DNA of 64,000 bases from Nissolia schottii (lineage: Eukaryota; Streptophyta; Magnoliopsida; Fabales; Fabaceae), in the NCBI GenBank assembly GCA_003254905.1, contig QANU01074319.1, positions 22,382-86,381 on the forward strand, in the 5' to 3' direction. This document shows, piece after piece, positions 50,270 to 62,688 of the stretch (position 1 is the stretch's first letter; each line of letters opens with the position of its first letter). The notes under the pieces are model-generated. The model was not told the DNA's origin. It did not search any database and saw only the letters and a list, made by a program, of their open reading frames with translations. Made by a program: the position numbers and the translations under genes.

Positions 50270-50585
50270 ACTTCACGACTTGCATCTATAATCCATGTCG
50301 TTACAACCATTACACCTCCTCACGAATAAACTTCTCCTCAAAACAAAGCTTGCTACGAGCCAACCACACTCCATAGCATAACATTGCAAACAATCCAACC
50401 ACCTCCGCAGGCTCTTTAACAATAAACAAGTGCAGTCGTTTCACGAATTCTTGCGCCTATATCTCATCATTTCAGAGACTAAGAGGAGAACAGAACCATA
50501 AACTTTTGATCAAGTTACAACCAAAAAACACATGGCCTATACTTTCTTTCGCTTGGAAACATATAGGACAAAGGGGAAGATTCAG
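50270..50585 (-). pseudogene. LINE zf-RVT region fragment
   Basis: On the minus strand the sequence reads CPICFQAKESIGHVFFGCNL, then IKSLWFCSPLSL and, in other frames, EVVGLFAMLCYGVWLARSKL. This resembles the CPxCxxxxESxxHxFxxC zinc-binding reverse-transcriptase tail and the following FAxxxWxxWxxRNxxxF block of plant L1 LINEs. It is frameshifted and short, without the rest of the element. Confidence 0.55.
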
Positions 50586-50772
50586 AATTTAAAAATACCT
50601 TATAAAAGATAAAGATACTTAAAATTTTAACTACGGTGCATCTATTTTACACATATATTGGTTAATTTTTGAGTTAGTGAATTATCAGAATTTATTACTT
50701 TTTTATGACGTGTAACAATATGATTGAATGATAGCATTGAAATTCATTTAAAGACTATATAAAAAACAAAAA

Positions 50773-50986
50773 TGTTACATGTACGCCCAATTTCATACAC
50801 CTATACATACATTATTAATAATGCACAAATTTTATTCTCACAAGTGCACAAACATTACAAACTTATAAATGATCTTTCAACTATACTTAATTAAGTGCAC
50901 AAACATTACATGACTTAAAACACAAACTTTATGTATATAAATACGATGTGCATATATGGTGTATGATTTTTGGTGTATGTGTAACA
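50773..50986. mobile_element. MITE copy 1 (TGTTACATGTAC family)
   Basis: Starts TGTTACATGTACGCCC and ends TTTTTGGTGTATGTGTAACA, an imperfect inverted repeat of about 20-30 bases. Its body includes GTGCACAAACATTACA twice. Near-identical in layout to 54666-54882. It lies about 350 bp upstream of the first exon of the following gene. Confidence 0.65.
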
Positions 50987-51254
50987 GAACTCTATAAAAA
51001 ATTATACTTTACCTTAAAAAAGAGAGAAAATCTTGAATATATATTTTAAGAACAAACAAACATTTGCTGTTTATAATCAAAGTTTTCTCTTTTATTTCAC
51101 CTTTTTTACTTCACTTGGCCAAACAAGAACAACCTACAATTTTCTTTTGGTTGCGGTTCTCTCTCCTCATTTTCCTCAACCTTACACGCTCAGACTCGTA
51201 GGTATAACTAGAAACACTACACAACACAACCTTAGATTTTCCGAGTAAGAGTGG

Positions 51255-53171
51255 ACGCATAGATAGATATATATATATATATAAATATATTATATAAAAT
51301 ATATATGAAACTCTCACTCTCTCAGCTCTCACATTCACACACACACACTGAAGAAGACAGAGTGCGATTTGGTTGCTTTTTTGTGTATTGTGTTTTTTTT
51401 TTTTTTTTGTTGTTGAATGTTGATTGACTCTTTCACAGTTTCACTCACTCACTCACTCGGAAACCCCAATGAGTCCAAATCTCAAGATTTTACCTTTCAC
51501 TCTCTCAGGTACGTTCTTCTTTTTCTCCCAATTCCCCTAGATCCCTTCTTTTATTCCCACCAAAATGTGAAATTTCGGCACCCTTCCATTTCTTCTAGTT
51601 ACCCCTCTGTTTTTTTTTGTTCTCTTTTGATGATTCTGTAATTGTAATCTTTCTATATATGGAATATGGAGCATACCCTTTTCTTATATATTGGAATCTG
51701 ATTTTTGTTTTGTTTTGTTTTGTTTTGTTTGATTGTTTTATTGAGCAAATGCCCTCAGGAATTTTGAGAAATCGCGTTAAAGCTCTGAACTTTCAGACAC
51801 ATTGCTTTTCTAGATCGTCTGTGTTTTGCTTCATTTGTTGTTTCAAAAATGATTATGTGGGTGCTTTGTAATTTGTGTGATTTTTTTCTTCTTTTGTTCT
51901 TGGTCGTAAAACCATAAGGTTCCCCATAAAGTTTGAATTTTTAATGTGATTTTGTTCAATTGGATGCTGGTTTTCTGCGTGATTGGTGGGGAAAATGGTC
52001 ATTGGGAGAAAATGGTTCTCTTTTTTCTAATATTATATTTGATTTTTCAATTAACTCTTTAATCTTCCAAAAGAACAAAAAAATTAAAGATTTAAATGCC
52101 AACTTGTGAAATTATATATGATCTTTTGGCCCTAAGCGTTTACTTCTTCCTTTTTAATTTGGAATAATGGGATCCAGGGTCTCTCTTGTTTCCGGATTTT
52201 CAGATTTTAGCACAAGTTTGAAAAAAGTGGGTGATTGACTTTTGTCTGAATATAGGGTTTGTCACACTCTAGAGTCTTTTTCTATTAGTAATATATGATT
52301 TTGTGTGAAAAGAGGAGACCCTCAACAATTCCAAAGTAGAGACAATTAGACATTGCTCCTGAATTTAGTTTCCTTTGTTTTTGCCCCAAAAAAATTGTTC
52401 TACTATTGAAATCTTGTGTGCTTAAGATTTGTATTATTAGCATTCCCTCACTACTTATTTTTATATAAAAATTAGTTGCACTTTTTTTAGGGTGGATTGG
52501 TGGTAAGGAGATAAACACTATGATAGAGTGGTGTTCATAAGGATATGCATACATGTATGTTCTCTTTTAGAGCCCTGTGATTATTTTAAGTATGAATGTA
52601 TATGTATATTGTCTGGATGTTTTCTTCATTATATTGATTCATTGATCTTCTGGTAACGCTGTTGTGGAGTTGATATGATCTTTATCTTAATATGGATCGA
52701 TTGCATGCGCTATCATATGCTTTACTTGTTCTTAATTAATTATTATATGTAGTTAATATGGTGGCAATATACGCCTGATGGGCTTGCTTCGTGATGGCAA
52801 TTCACAAATGGCTAGTTTCATGTTTTTGTTGCCCTTGCTACACGTGGGATGCTTTGTGTTTCCGTTGAGTGATGGTAGGCATGACTCACTCGTTGTGTGC
52901 ACCTCTGGTCACGGCATTTACAAGTTTCTGTTTTTTGCTTTGTATTTACCTGTCACAACATTTTCGAGTTCTGTTTTTTTTTGCCGTATTTGCTGCCATC
53001 TTCTGTTCCCTTTCCATTAGAAAACACGGAAACTTTTTTGCAAATGAAATTAATTCTAATCCCTTTTGGTATTTAAATTCCGAAACTCTTCAGGATCGCT
53101 TTGATAGATTGACCTGTCCGGCACCAACTTCCGGTAGTAGTACTGTTGTGAGTTCACGAAAGTTTGTTCCG
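51255..53171 (+). promoter_or_regulatory. Promoter, 5'UTR and 5'UTR intron of the At1g16860-like gene
   Basis: A TATATA-rich stretch at 51265-51305 is followed by a CT/CA-rich leader (51310-51350 and 51420-51508). The leader ends CTCTCTCAG|GTACGTTC at 51509, a good donor. An acceptor ACTCTTCAG at 53093 opens the exon with the start codon at 53172. I infer a 1.6-kb intron in the 5'UTR, which in plants often raises expression. Other acceptors are possible. Confidence 0.5.
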
Positions 53172-56100
53172 ATGAGCTCCAGAATCCCATCTCATAAGCT
53201 CAGCAATGGCCTTTATGTATCAGGCCGGCCGGAGCAGCCGAAAGAAAGGACTCCAACTATGACCTCGACGGCCGTGCCATATACTGGCGGAGACATTAAG
53301 AAGTCAGGAGAATTGGGGAAAATGTTTGATATTCATGTTGATGGCTCTAAATCTAGGAAATCTGGACCATTAACAGGCGCCCCTTCACGGACGGGGTCAT
53401 TTGGAGGAGCTGGTTCACATTCTGGACCGATTCAGCCTAGTGCTGCTGCTCGGGCCGCCTATACCTCAGGTCCCATGACTTCTGGTGGCATGACTGGTTC
53501 AAATTCGCTAAAGAAATCAAATTCGGGACCACTGAATAAGCACGGTGAACCTCTTAAAAAATCTTCCGGTCCTCAGTCCGGTGGAGTAACGCCAATTGGG
53601 CGTCAAAATTCTGGACCTCTTCCTCCTGTTCTTCCTACAACAGGTCTTATTACATCCGGGCCCATATCTTCTGGCCCGCTAAACTCTTCTGGGGCCCCTC
53701 GGAAAGTGTCTGGCCCTTTGGATGTGTCGGGTTCAGTGAAGCTGCATGGTTCGGCTGTTGTTCACAATCAAGCTGTGACAGTTCTCAGTCAAGATGGTGA
53801 GTATTCCTTCAGAAGGAACATTTCAAAGGTGATGTTATGGTCATTGGTTCTGCTGTTTGTGATGGGTTTTATCACTGGCGGTTTTATTCTCGGAGCAGTA
53901 CACAATGCCATTCTCCTGATTGTGGTGGCGGTTCTCTTTGCCCTTGTTGTTGCATCTTTTACTTGGAATACTCTTTGGGGAAGGAGAGCTATTATGGGTT
54001 TCATTGCATACTATCCAGACTCTGAACTTAGAACTGCACAAAATGGGCAATTTGTGAAGGTCTCCGGGGTATGTTTTTGCTTCTCTTGCGTAACTCGTGA
54101 GCTAATCTCATAAATTTCTTGTGTTCTTGTGTGTATATTCTCTAGTATTCTCTGATCTGGTTTTGCTTTTCAATAAATTATTCTTAACCTAAAGTATTTT
54201 TGGCTTGTCTCAAGGTTTAGCAGAGGTTTTCGAACATGTAATTTGTTAATTAACATGGTGGAAAGATTGAAAATCTACAAGCATTATTGACTGTGAACCC
54301 TAACTTTTGTCAATCATTAGAAATCACGCGATTGCTGTGATAGGGATCATGGTACTCCTGTGAAATAGCCTTTCCTGAATTGGCCATGTAAACTTGTGCA
54401 GCTTGGATAGGTACCAGCTTTATCCACAAATATATGATTCCGTGTGTTTTTGGATGAATAAGTATATCATTATTGAAATTTTATCTTTGTAATTTCTTTC
54501 AAGATTTTAGACATGCATCATCATAAAAAGAGAATTGAAAGCCTTCTGCTCGGTCTTTTCACCTGTTTGAAATATTGAATTTTTCATTGAATTGAGTTTT
54601 GGATGATATTTAGATGAGAGCGTTTTGTTTCATGTTCCTTGTTTGCATGCTATAAATTTCAAAAATGCTACATGTACACCTAAAATTTTATACACCCATA
54701 CATACACCATTAATAATGCACAAACTTTATTCTCATGAGTGCACAAACATTACAAATTTATAAATGATATTCTCAATTATACTTAGTTAAGTGCACAAAC
54801 ATTACAGACATTAAAACACAAACTTTATGTATATAAGTATAGGGTGTATGTATGGTGTATATTTTTAGGTGTACGCGTAGCAGGACTCCTATAATTTATG
54901 CTATAATTTTTTGCTGTGTCGGTATATCTATTTCTATTTTACATTATGCATGTCTCATTTTCCCAAAGTAGTATTTTCCCTGTGCTGTTCACCTGATAAT
55001 GTGGATGATAAGTTTGCAATCGTTAATTTTCCTGGTATTTTCTGAACTTCATGTTTTAAATGATAGTAATCAAATATGTTTTGATGTATGAAGGTTGTTA
55101 CTTGTGGCAATGTGCCTCTCGAGTCATCTTTTCAGAAAATCCCTAGATGTGTGTATACAGCGACCGGTTTGTACGAGTATCGAGGATGGGAATCAAAACC
55201 TGCCCACCCTACACATCGTCGATTTACCTGGGGCCTTAGATGGTTGGAAGTGAGTTAATAAATTTCATTTCGGTTAGTTATGATGGTATATAAAAACTTT
55301 ACTCTGTTGTCATGCACAATTTTTCATCTATTCGGGCTCTAATGTGCGTGGCAATCAAACACGAAATACATGTTTCAACTTCGGATAAAAGAGAAAGTTT
55401 ACATATTGTTTTGAATTAATAGTATTATCATGCTCAGGGGAACGGAAGGCGTTGGTTTTTCAAAATATGGTGTTTTCTCCCCTATTGAATGATTCTAATA
55501 TGTGGTTAATTAAAATTTGTATGCTCTTGATTGGTTATTTAAACCAATTTTTAGTTAATATGCTTGTTGAACTCACTATGTCTACAAGAGTCTGCATTTA
55601 AGGACTGCTATTTCCAATGGAGATATTGCTTCATTTTCACTTGTTTGACTGTCATGTGGCAGAGGCGTGTTGTTGACTTTTACATCTCGGATTTCCATTC
55701 TGGTTTAAGAGCATTGGTTAAGACCGGTCACGGAGCAAGGGTGACCCCTTATGTTGATGACTCGGTTCACGTCACTGTAGATCCAACCAAAGAAGAACTG
55801 TCTCCAGAGTTCCTCCGGTGGTTGGGAGAGAGAAATCTTTCGAGTGATGACCGCATCATGCGTCTCGAAGAAGGGTAAAAAGTTCTCTTTTTATTTTTAA
55901 TTTTTTTAATTTTTTTAATTTTATATAATTTTGGTATATAGTAACCTGATTTGTCTCTGGATGTGTGCATCGAGTCCTTGATTTGGGTGTTATAGTGATT
56001 AAAAAAGTTTGAATAAAATTTTATACCTGAACTCTGGTGCAACAGTAAGGTCGCAGTCTTTTTACCTAAATGTCATGAGTTTAAATCCTGAGAACATCCT

Positions 56101-56484
56101 AGGACAAGGTTGCATACATCTATTTTTTTCAGGCCCACACATGACGTTAGTCTCGCGCACCAATTTTATGAGCTAGCTTAGTTTATTATGAGTGTTTGGG
56201 TTAAGTGTTTACATCAGGGGCATTCTTTTCATGATTTCTATATTTATATGAGAGAATATAACTTTTTGAAACTCAATATTTCTCTTTTCAGGTATATTAA
56301 AGAAGGGAGCACAGTAAGTGTCATGGGGGTTGTGCAGAGGAATGAGAATGTGCTTATGATTGTTCCGCCACCAGAGCCGATCACCACTGGTTGCCAATGG
56401 ACCAAGTGTATCTTTCCGGCTAGCCTCGAGGGCGTTGTTTTAAGGTGTGAGGACACATCAAAGACCGATGTGATACCAGTTTAA
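53172..56484 (+). CDS. At1g16860-like two-pass membrane protein (ubiquitin-specific-protease-family-related annotation)
   Basis: Four coding exons: 53172-54068, 55094-55249, 55663-55874 and 56292-56484, with consistent phases, giving 485 residues. The N-terminal 215 residues are Ser/Gly/Pro-rich and disordered, starting MSSRIPSHKLSNGLYVSGRP and with repeated SGP words. Two adjacent membrane helices follow (about 221-243, LVLLFVMGFITGG; and 246-265, ILLIVVAVLFALVV). The conserved C-terminal domain includes GRRAIMGFIAYYPDSELRTA, RCVYTATGLYEYRGW, RRVVDFYISDF and EEGYIKEGSTVSVMGVV. This matches the plant-specific At1g16860/At1g78880 family. Biochemical function is not established. I chose the ATG at 53172 because it opens the conserved sequence and because upstream in-frame ATGs lie in the putative 5'UTR intron. 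Confidence 0.9.
54666..54882. mobile_element. MITE copy 2 (TGTTACATGTAC family) in intron 1
   Basis: Starts TGCTACATGTACACC and ends TTTTTAGGTGTACGCGTAGCA, with the same body as copy 1 at 50773-50986 (GTGCACAAACATTACA twice, AAAACACAAACTTTATGTAT). It sits in the first coding-region intron. Confidence 0.65.
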
Positions 56485-57925
56485 CAGTTTGTGCAATGAG
56501 CAAAATGGTTTGCAGCATCATCTAATTGGCGTTTCTTAGAAGAAAAAAAAGTATTCTTTTCCCCTCTATTATAAGTGACGGTGGGATATATAGACTATTT
56601 ATATAGATTATTATTGATTAAGATGACAAAGTTGTGTGCAATTTTTCTTTTTATAGCTTTTATATTGATGTATAGTTTGGTTCGTTTGATGTTGTTCTAG
56701 GGTGTTTGTAAACTTTGGTTTATGTTTGATGCATGTGAAAGATTCTTACATGTATGAGCATATTGTGATTATTATGCTAACTTGCTAAATAGAATACAAG
56801 GATTATGGTGTTGCAAATCTTTTTCTCTATGCACTGAGCAGTGTTTGATTGCCAACACTTCTCATACCAAATCTTAGTCACCTTGTTCGAAGTCTAATAA
56901 TTAAATTATTTAATGTTGAGTTGAGTTGACTCAAAGTATGATTCAAATTTAACCAGAAATATTGAAAGTATTAACTTTTATATTGATTTGATTTGTTTTA
57001 CCGTATGTATATTTTTTTTTATAAATTTTCTTTTTATGGCTTTATTAGGTATAATGTCCATATATTTAAAAGTAAATTTAAAATCGAATTAACCTAAGTT
57101 AACCGAATCATTTGTGAAATCTTTATTGAGATGAATATAAACAAAGAGAAATACCCTAATCATAAAATTGAGTCAAGTTTAAACATGTACAACCCTAATT
57201 TCCATTACATCTTTTCGTGTATTTGGGAATTCGAAGAAACAGCCCTTTTTTTTTTTAATAAAAGAACTATCTTGACACAATCTATTGTGTTTGGCAAAAA
57301 CAACAAAAGATAAGAAAAACCTGTTCTTTTAAAATTAAAGCTGTTTCTGAATAAAAAAAGTAAGCTCATAGTTTGGACATCATCAAGAAAAGAGTTTTGC
57401 TTTCATGATTAGAAAAAAAAATAATGTTCTATGTTTTACCAAATTGGACTTAACTTTTAAATATTATATAATATAAATAAATCATTCTATACTCTTTTTA
57501 GTAATTCACCATACAAAAATAATTTTTTTTTTCATACAATTCAAATAATACAATTCACATAATCAATTATATAAAAATAATGATTATTAAAAATAAACGA
57601 TTGTTAAAATAAGTTTAATCTTCTTGTGTGTACTAAAATATATACTAAAAATCTTTGGTTAAGGAGATAAGATACTTATTACCTTGACTAATCCTACCTT
57701 TTGGTACCTAAAATTTTGTTAATAAAGAAACGAGTCTCAACTTTTGCAAACCTAGTAGTTGCACATCCATTATAAATAAGGCCCACTACTGTACAACCTA
57801 AAAAGAAGGGGAAACGTCTCCCACCTTCACTAATCGTGGGCGTGCCCCAGGCTATCGTTTTCCTCTTGATTCTTCTTCATCCCTAGTTCACTTTTTTTTT
57901 TTTTTTCATTCTACTAGTGTTATAC
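56485..57925. other. 3'UTR and AT-rich intergenic DNA
   Basis: The first 300 or so bases are probably the 3'UTR of the membrane-protein gene. The rest shows no gene. Confidence 0.4.
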
Positions 57926-58039
57926 TTTTTTTTCTCTTTACTTCGATCATGTTTTTGAGATGCATGTAATGATTGTGTCTGTGTAACATAAAAGATAAGT
58001 TTGTGTATATAATGTGGTTGTGTCTATTTTTGTAAGGTT

Positions 58040-58070
<31 letters not shown>

Positions 58071-58570
58071 AAGAACGATTATGTCATGTTATTTAATAAA
58101 GTTAGGTTTAAGTTCACGAAAAGATTGTGTCTGTTTATTTAAACTGATTGTGTTTCAAACAACAAAAATATTATGTCTTTTACTTTGATAAGGTTGTGTC
58201 TGTTTTCAGGATTGTGTCTAAATATAATAAAATGTTATGTCTCGTTATCTTTTATGGTTATGTCTATGTTTGCTAGTTGGTTTTACTTACATTCACAACC
58301 TTTTTATTTTCTATTTTTTTTTCTCTTTGTTTCGGTCATGTTTTTGAGATGTATGTAATGGTTGCATCTGTGTAACATAAAAGATAAGTTTGTGTATATA
58401 ATGTGGTTATGTTCATCTTTGTAAGTTTTTTATATATATAGAACAAAAAAAGGTTGTGTGTATAATAAAAGATTGTATCTATTTATTTAAACTAATTGTG
58501 TCTCAAACAACAAAAATGTTAGGTTTTTTTTTTTTACTTTGGTAAGGTTGTTATGCTTAGACATAACCAC
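57926..58570. repeat. Direct repeat rich in RTTGTGTCT motifs
   Basis: Two diverged direct copies (about 57926-58200 and 58315-58560) share CATGTTTTTGAGATG, GTAACATAAAAGATAAGTTT, GTGTATATAATGTGGTT and TTTCAAACAACAAAAAT or CTCAAACAACAAAAAT. Within both, words of the form GATTGTGTCT/GGTTGTGTCT/GGTTATGTCT recur about fifteen times, all in one orientation until GCTTAGACATAACC at about 58554 reverses it. No coding capacity. It may be the subterminal repeat region of an unidentified DNA transposon. An (AT)n run separates parts of copy 1 (about 58047-58070). Confidence 0.6.
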
Positions 58571-59043
58571 TGTAATCATTAAAAACGAAAAAACAAAATG
58601 AAAAGAAAAATCTTCAAAACCAAATTGAAAGAGAATGTGTAGAGCGATTACTTGATTTGCAATTATATAAGAGATTATTATATTTGAGACACGTAAATGA
58701 TTATAATAATACAATTAAGAGTACGGTCAATAAGTCAATAAATTTGAGATTGCAAAATAGGTGAAGTGTGCAATGAATGTAAAATGACCAAGTTTACAAG
58801 AATATGTTAATGAGATGGGATTGCCTTGCCGGTCACTTCTTCCAATTCCAAATCAGACTCCCGAATACACAAACAACACAGATCTGTTCTGAGGATATAT
58901 ACACACAGAGAAGCAAGAAGAAGCAGTAGTAGTAGTAGTAAAACGACAAGAAGAAGAAGAAGAAACGACACAGTAGCAGTAGTAATAAAAGGATTACAGT
59001 GCAGTGTTTTAGCATAGCAGAGAAGAGCGCGCGTGACAGTGAC
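58571..59043 (+). promoter_or_regulatory. Promoter and 5'UTR of the kelch membrane-protein gene
   Basis: A TATATACAC box at about 58894 is followed by a purine-rich leader with AAGAAGAAGAAG and AGTAGTAGTAG runs. No upstream ATG begins a long frame in the leader near the start. Confidence 0.4.
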
Positions 59044-61753
59044 ATGGTTCGAGGAGGCGCGTCGTCGGCGAAGGTCGGTTCCGCCAAGCTGGTCGTCATC
59101 TGCGTCGGCCTCTTAGGCTTCGCTCTCGTCGCCAATTTCCTCTGGGCCTCTTCTTCCTCTTCCCTCTTCTCATCAACCGTCACGCGCTCCTCTTCAAATT
59201 TCATCGTTCCCAATATCACCAGAAAAGATAAAGAGAAAGAGAAACATAGAGATGCCGGGAACGGAAGAGTGCTGGCTGCGGCTTACGCGGATTTGGTGGG
59301 GCCCGAATTGCAGTGGGAGAAGATGGCTCCGGCGCCGGTACCGCGTCTCGACGGGGCCGCCATTCAGATCAAGGATCAACTCTTCGTCTTCGCTGGATAC
59401 GGCACCATCGATTATGTAAAGAACACTTGATAAACCCTCCCTCTTTTTCCGTTGTTATTCTGTTTTGTTTGTTTGTTTGTTTGCGCGGAAATTACTTGCA
59501 ATTGCATGGCATTACGGTTACAGTTGCAGTTGCAGCTGCAGTTGCGGGCTGCGGTTTAGAACCGTGATCTAGTTAGTTAGTTAGTTAGTTAGTCAGTGCA
59601 AGTTAAATTCGTATGGTTCGCGGTAGAAAGAGGAGACTAGAAGTACCGGTAGCAAGAGTAGAGTAGATCAGGGAGAGGGTAGTCTGATAAGTAGAGGTAT
59701 CACGGGAAGCTATTTAGGCGAAATCGCCAGAAATGAGCTAGATTTCGATGGCTTAGTCTATGGACATGGTTTATGTTTGCGAGGACGCGATGGCATTGTT
59801 GTTATTGGTGAAGCTCTCGTTATTACCTATAATGTTTTGTGGTGTTTATGTTTCGAGAGAGTCCTAGTGTGAAGAACAATGTAGAGATGAAAACCTTTGC
59901 ACTTGAGTACTCATTAGCAAGGGAAAAGTAGACCTTTTTTTGTTTGTTTAGGCCTGATTACTATGACATACAAACCAGTTAGATTGTTCAAAGTTCGAGC
60001 ATTGAGTTGAGTCTAAGCAGCTAGTTGCTTTAGCATTTCTTGATCAGCTTATAATTGGCATCAGATAATAATACTTTTCTACTAAATTACTGGGTTGTAT
60101 GCCTTAATGTTTCTATTTTGCATGTTTTTCCAGGTACACTCACATGTTGATGTATATAATTTTACTGATAATACATGGGGAGGAAGGTTTGACATGCCGA
60201 AAGAAATGGCGCATTCCCATTTAGGAATGGTAATGGATGGAAGATACATTTACATTGTCACTGGGCAGTATGGCCCACAGTGCAGAGGTCCTACGGCTCA
60301 TACATTTGTGCTTGACACTCAAACAAAGCAATGGAGCGATCTTCCTCCCTTGCCAGTCCCTAGGTATACACTGCCTGGAATTAGTACGCAGCAATCATTT
60401 TCTTTGAAATTAGCATGTTCCAAATCGTCGCCTAAAATATGATGTGTTTCCAATTAGCATGTATCGTGGTTTTGGGTGGAAGGTTTTGACATTATTGTAT
60501 TCAGATATGCACCAGCAACTCAACTTTGGAGGGGTAGACTGCATGTGATGGGTGGCAGTAAGGAAAATCGGCATACACCCGGATTAGAACACTGGAGTCT
60601 TGCTGTGAAGGATGGAAAACCGCTAGAAAAGGAGTGGAGAAGTGAGATACCCATTCCCCGTGGAGGACCTCACAGGTTCATGAACTGTCTAATATGCAAA
60701 ATTTAGATGTCAGAAACAACAGACATGTCATTTGAGTTCAATACACTTGTAATCTAGGTTTATTGATATGGATTTTCTTATGTGAATGCCATCACGTGCA
60801 GTTTATTAATTATCAATATATTCTATTAGGGCTTGTGTTGTGGTTGATGATCGTCTTTATGTTCTTGGTGGTCAAGAAGGTGATTTTATGGCCAAACCCG
60901 GGTCACCTATTTTTAAGTGCTCACGACGGCTAGAGGTAAGTCACAAGTGGAGTTGCTGTTGTTATTCTCATCGTATACTCGTATTTAGTCATATTGTGGT
61001 CAACCCACACATCATCATTGTTTAACATATATATATATATATATAAAGTACACATAGCTTGTCACTCTTAATGGCTAATTATTTATTGCTGTGTCGTGTT
61101 AGGTGGTCTATACTGATGTTTACATGTTGGATGATGAGATGAAGTGGAAAATGCTACCTCCAATGCCAAAACCAAACTCGCATATTGAATTTGCTTGGGC
61201 GCTTGTAAACAACTCGATTGTGATTGTCGGAGGCACAACAGAGAAGCACCCTGCAACCAAGAAGATGGTTTTAAATGGAGAAGTAGTCCAGTTTAACTTG
61301 AACAATATGGTACCGGCTTCTCTTTTACAAAGCAATTAGGAATTTTTTCTGCATTGCCACATATTTGTTCATACTCAATCACTCATCTGTGTTTGTTATT
61401 TACATTCTCATATGCATACTACTCATTTATATGTAATGATGCAAACAAATACCCTCCATTTTGTTATTATTTCGTAAATCTAGTCATATTTTACTTCAAT
61501 CCAATGCTGGCGTACCAAGTTGAAGGTATTATACCAAGTTGTCACTGATTTGTTTATATCCACATTGTTGTCAATTTTGCAGAAGTGGTCAGTGATTGGG
61601 AAATTACCATTCCGAGTGAAAACCACATTAGTTGGATTTTGGAATGGGTGGTTGTACTTCACTTCAGGACAGCGAGACAAGGGGCCCGATGATCCCTCAC
61701 CAAAGAAGGTCATTGGAGACATGTATAGAACAAAATTAAAATTGAATGTTTGA
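59044..61753 (+). CDS. Kelch-repeat type II membrane protein (At3g27220-like)
   Basis: Six exons: 59044-59415, 60134-60363, 60505-60675, 60830-60935, 61103-61309 and 61583-61753, phases consistent, giving 418 residues. A short basic N-terminus is followed by one membrane helix (about 15-35, LVVICVGLLGFALVANFLW), so a type II signal-anchor protein with its bulk in the lumen is predicted. Kelch repeats then follow: PRLDGAAIQIKDQLFVFAGY, AHSHLGMVMDGRYIYIVTGQ, PATQLWRGRLHVMGGSKENR, PHRACVVVDDRLYVLGGQEG, SHIEFAWALVNNSIVIVGG and KTTLVGFWNGWLYFTSGQRD, making a beta-propeller. The C-terminus is IGDMYRTKLKLNV. Close to Arabidopsis At3g27220 by recollection. Endomembrane (Golgi) location is likely, and molecular function is unknown. 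The start is the first ATG before the anchor, in good context (GTGACATGG). Confidence 0.9.
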
Positions 61754-62688
61754 TCAATTGCAGCAGAGGCGAAGAGACCAAAACATTACACATTTTTTTG
61801 TCACTGGAATATTCATTGTTGTAACACTTGGAATATCTGTAATTCTTTTAACATTGATGGCTGTTTCCGCTATAGAGAGTTTGTAGGCTTTGCCCATTCA
61901 GGTATTAACAGCTGAACACCTATTTATGTGTCTAAGCTTCTTGTAGCCTTCACTTCAATGGATGCACTGTACATTTATTTGTTAGTATAAGTACAAATCA
62001 AGGAATACTTGGTTAGAAATCAGAGTATGGATACTCATTTGTTGATGTATAAAGCTAAAGAAAATGAAGATTATCTGCATGATAGAATTCTAAGAACATA
62101 GATTATGTTAGTTGCGGTTCTTATAGGATCATTATGTTTGTCAAAAGGAAAAAGAATATAATGTGTCAAAAGTTAGTTTGAAATTCATTTGAAACTTGCA
62201 CTTTGTTTTATGATTTACATTTAAAAACTAATCATACAAAGACCATTTTGTGCATTTCAACACAATGGCAGTGAACTGTTCTAAAAGTTCTTGTAATCTT
62301 CACACCATCGCTTTCTAATTATGTAGTAGCGGTCCATACCCGATATTTGACATTGGCTAACCGACATAGCTGCTATATTTACAATCACTAATACAATAAC
62401 AGCCGCAGGTGGCAGTAGATTATGGCATGCAATTGGATGATACTGCACAGAAGGGTCTCGAGGAAAGAGCATACAATAGCATCATTACATTGTCTCCTTT
62501 ATAGTCCCCAATAAGAAATTTGTGTGCGGTCTTGGAGTGTCGCACTGGATACTTCAGACCATACAATGAATAACATTTAAGCTATAAGTGATGAGTCCTT
62601 CTTAGGTGGATGTTGATATGTTATTCATTGTGTGATGTGGAACATGTCCAACATGATATTCTAGGACCACACAAAAATTTCTTGTACC
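61754..62688. other. Region between two convergent kelch genes
   Basis: Contains the two 3'UTRs. On the minus strand 62472-62281 an exon-like frame (RDPSVQYHPIACHNLLPPAA, then VIVLVIVNIAAMSVSQCQIS) has a higher GC content than its surroundings. I do not recognise it and see no splice evidence linking it to the F-box/kelch gene. Confidence 0.35.

Noticed and set aside
52869..53171. Upstream in-frame extension of the At1g16860-like protein
   Set aside because: The added sequence is hydrophobic and low-complexity, crosses a likely 5'UTR intron acceptor at 53093 and is not part of the conserved family start.
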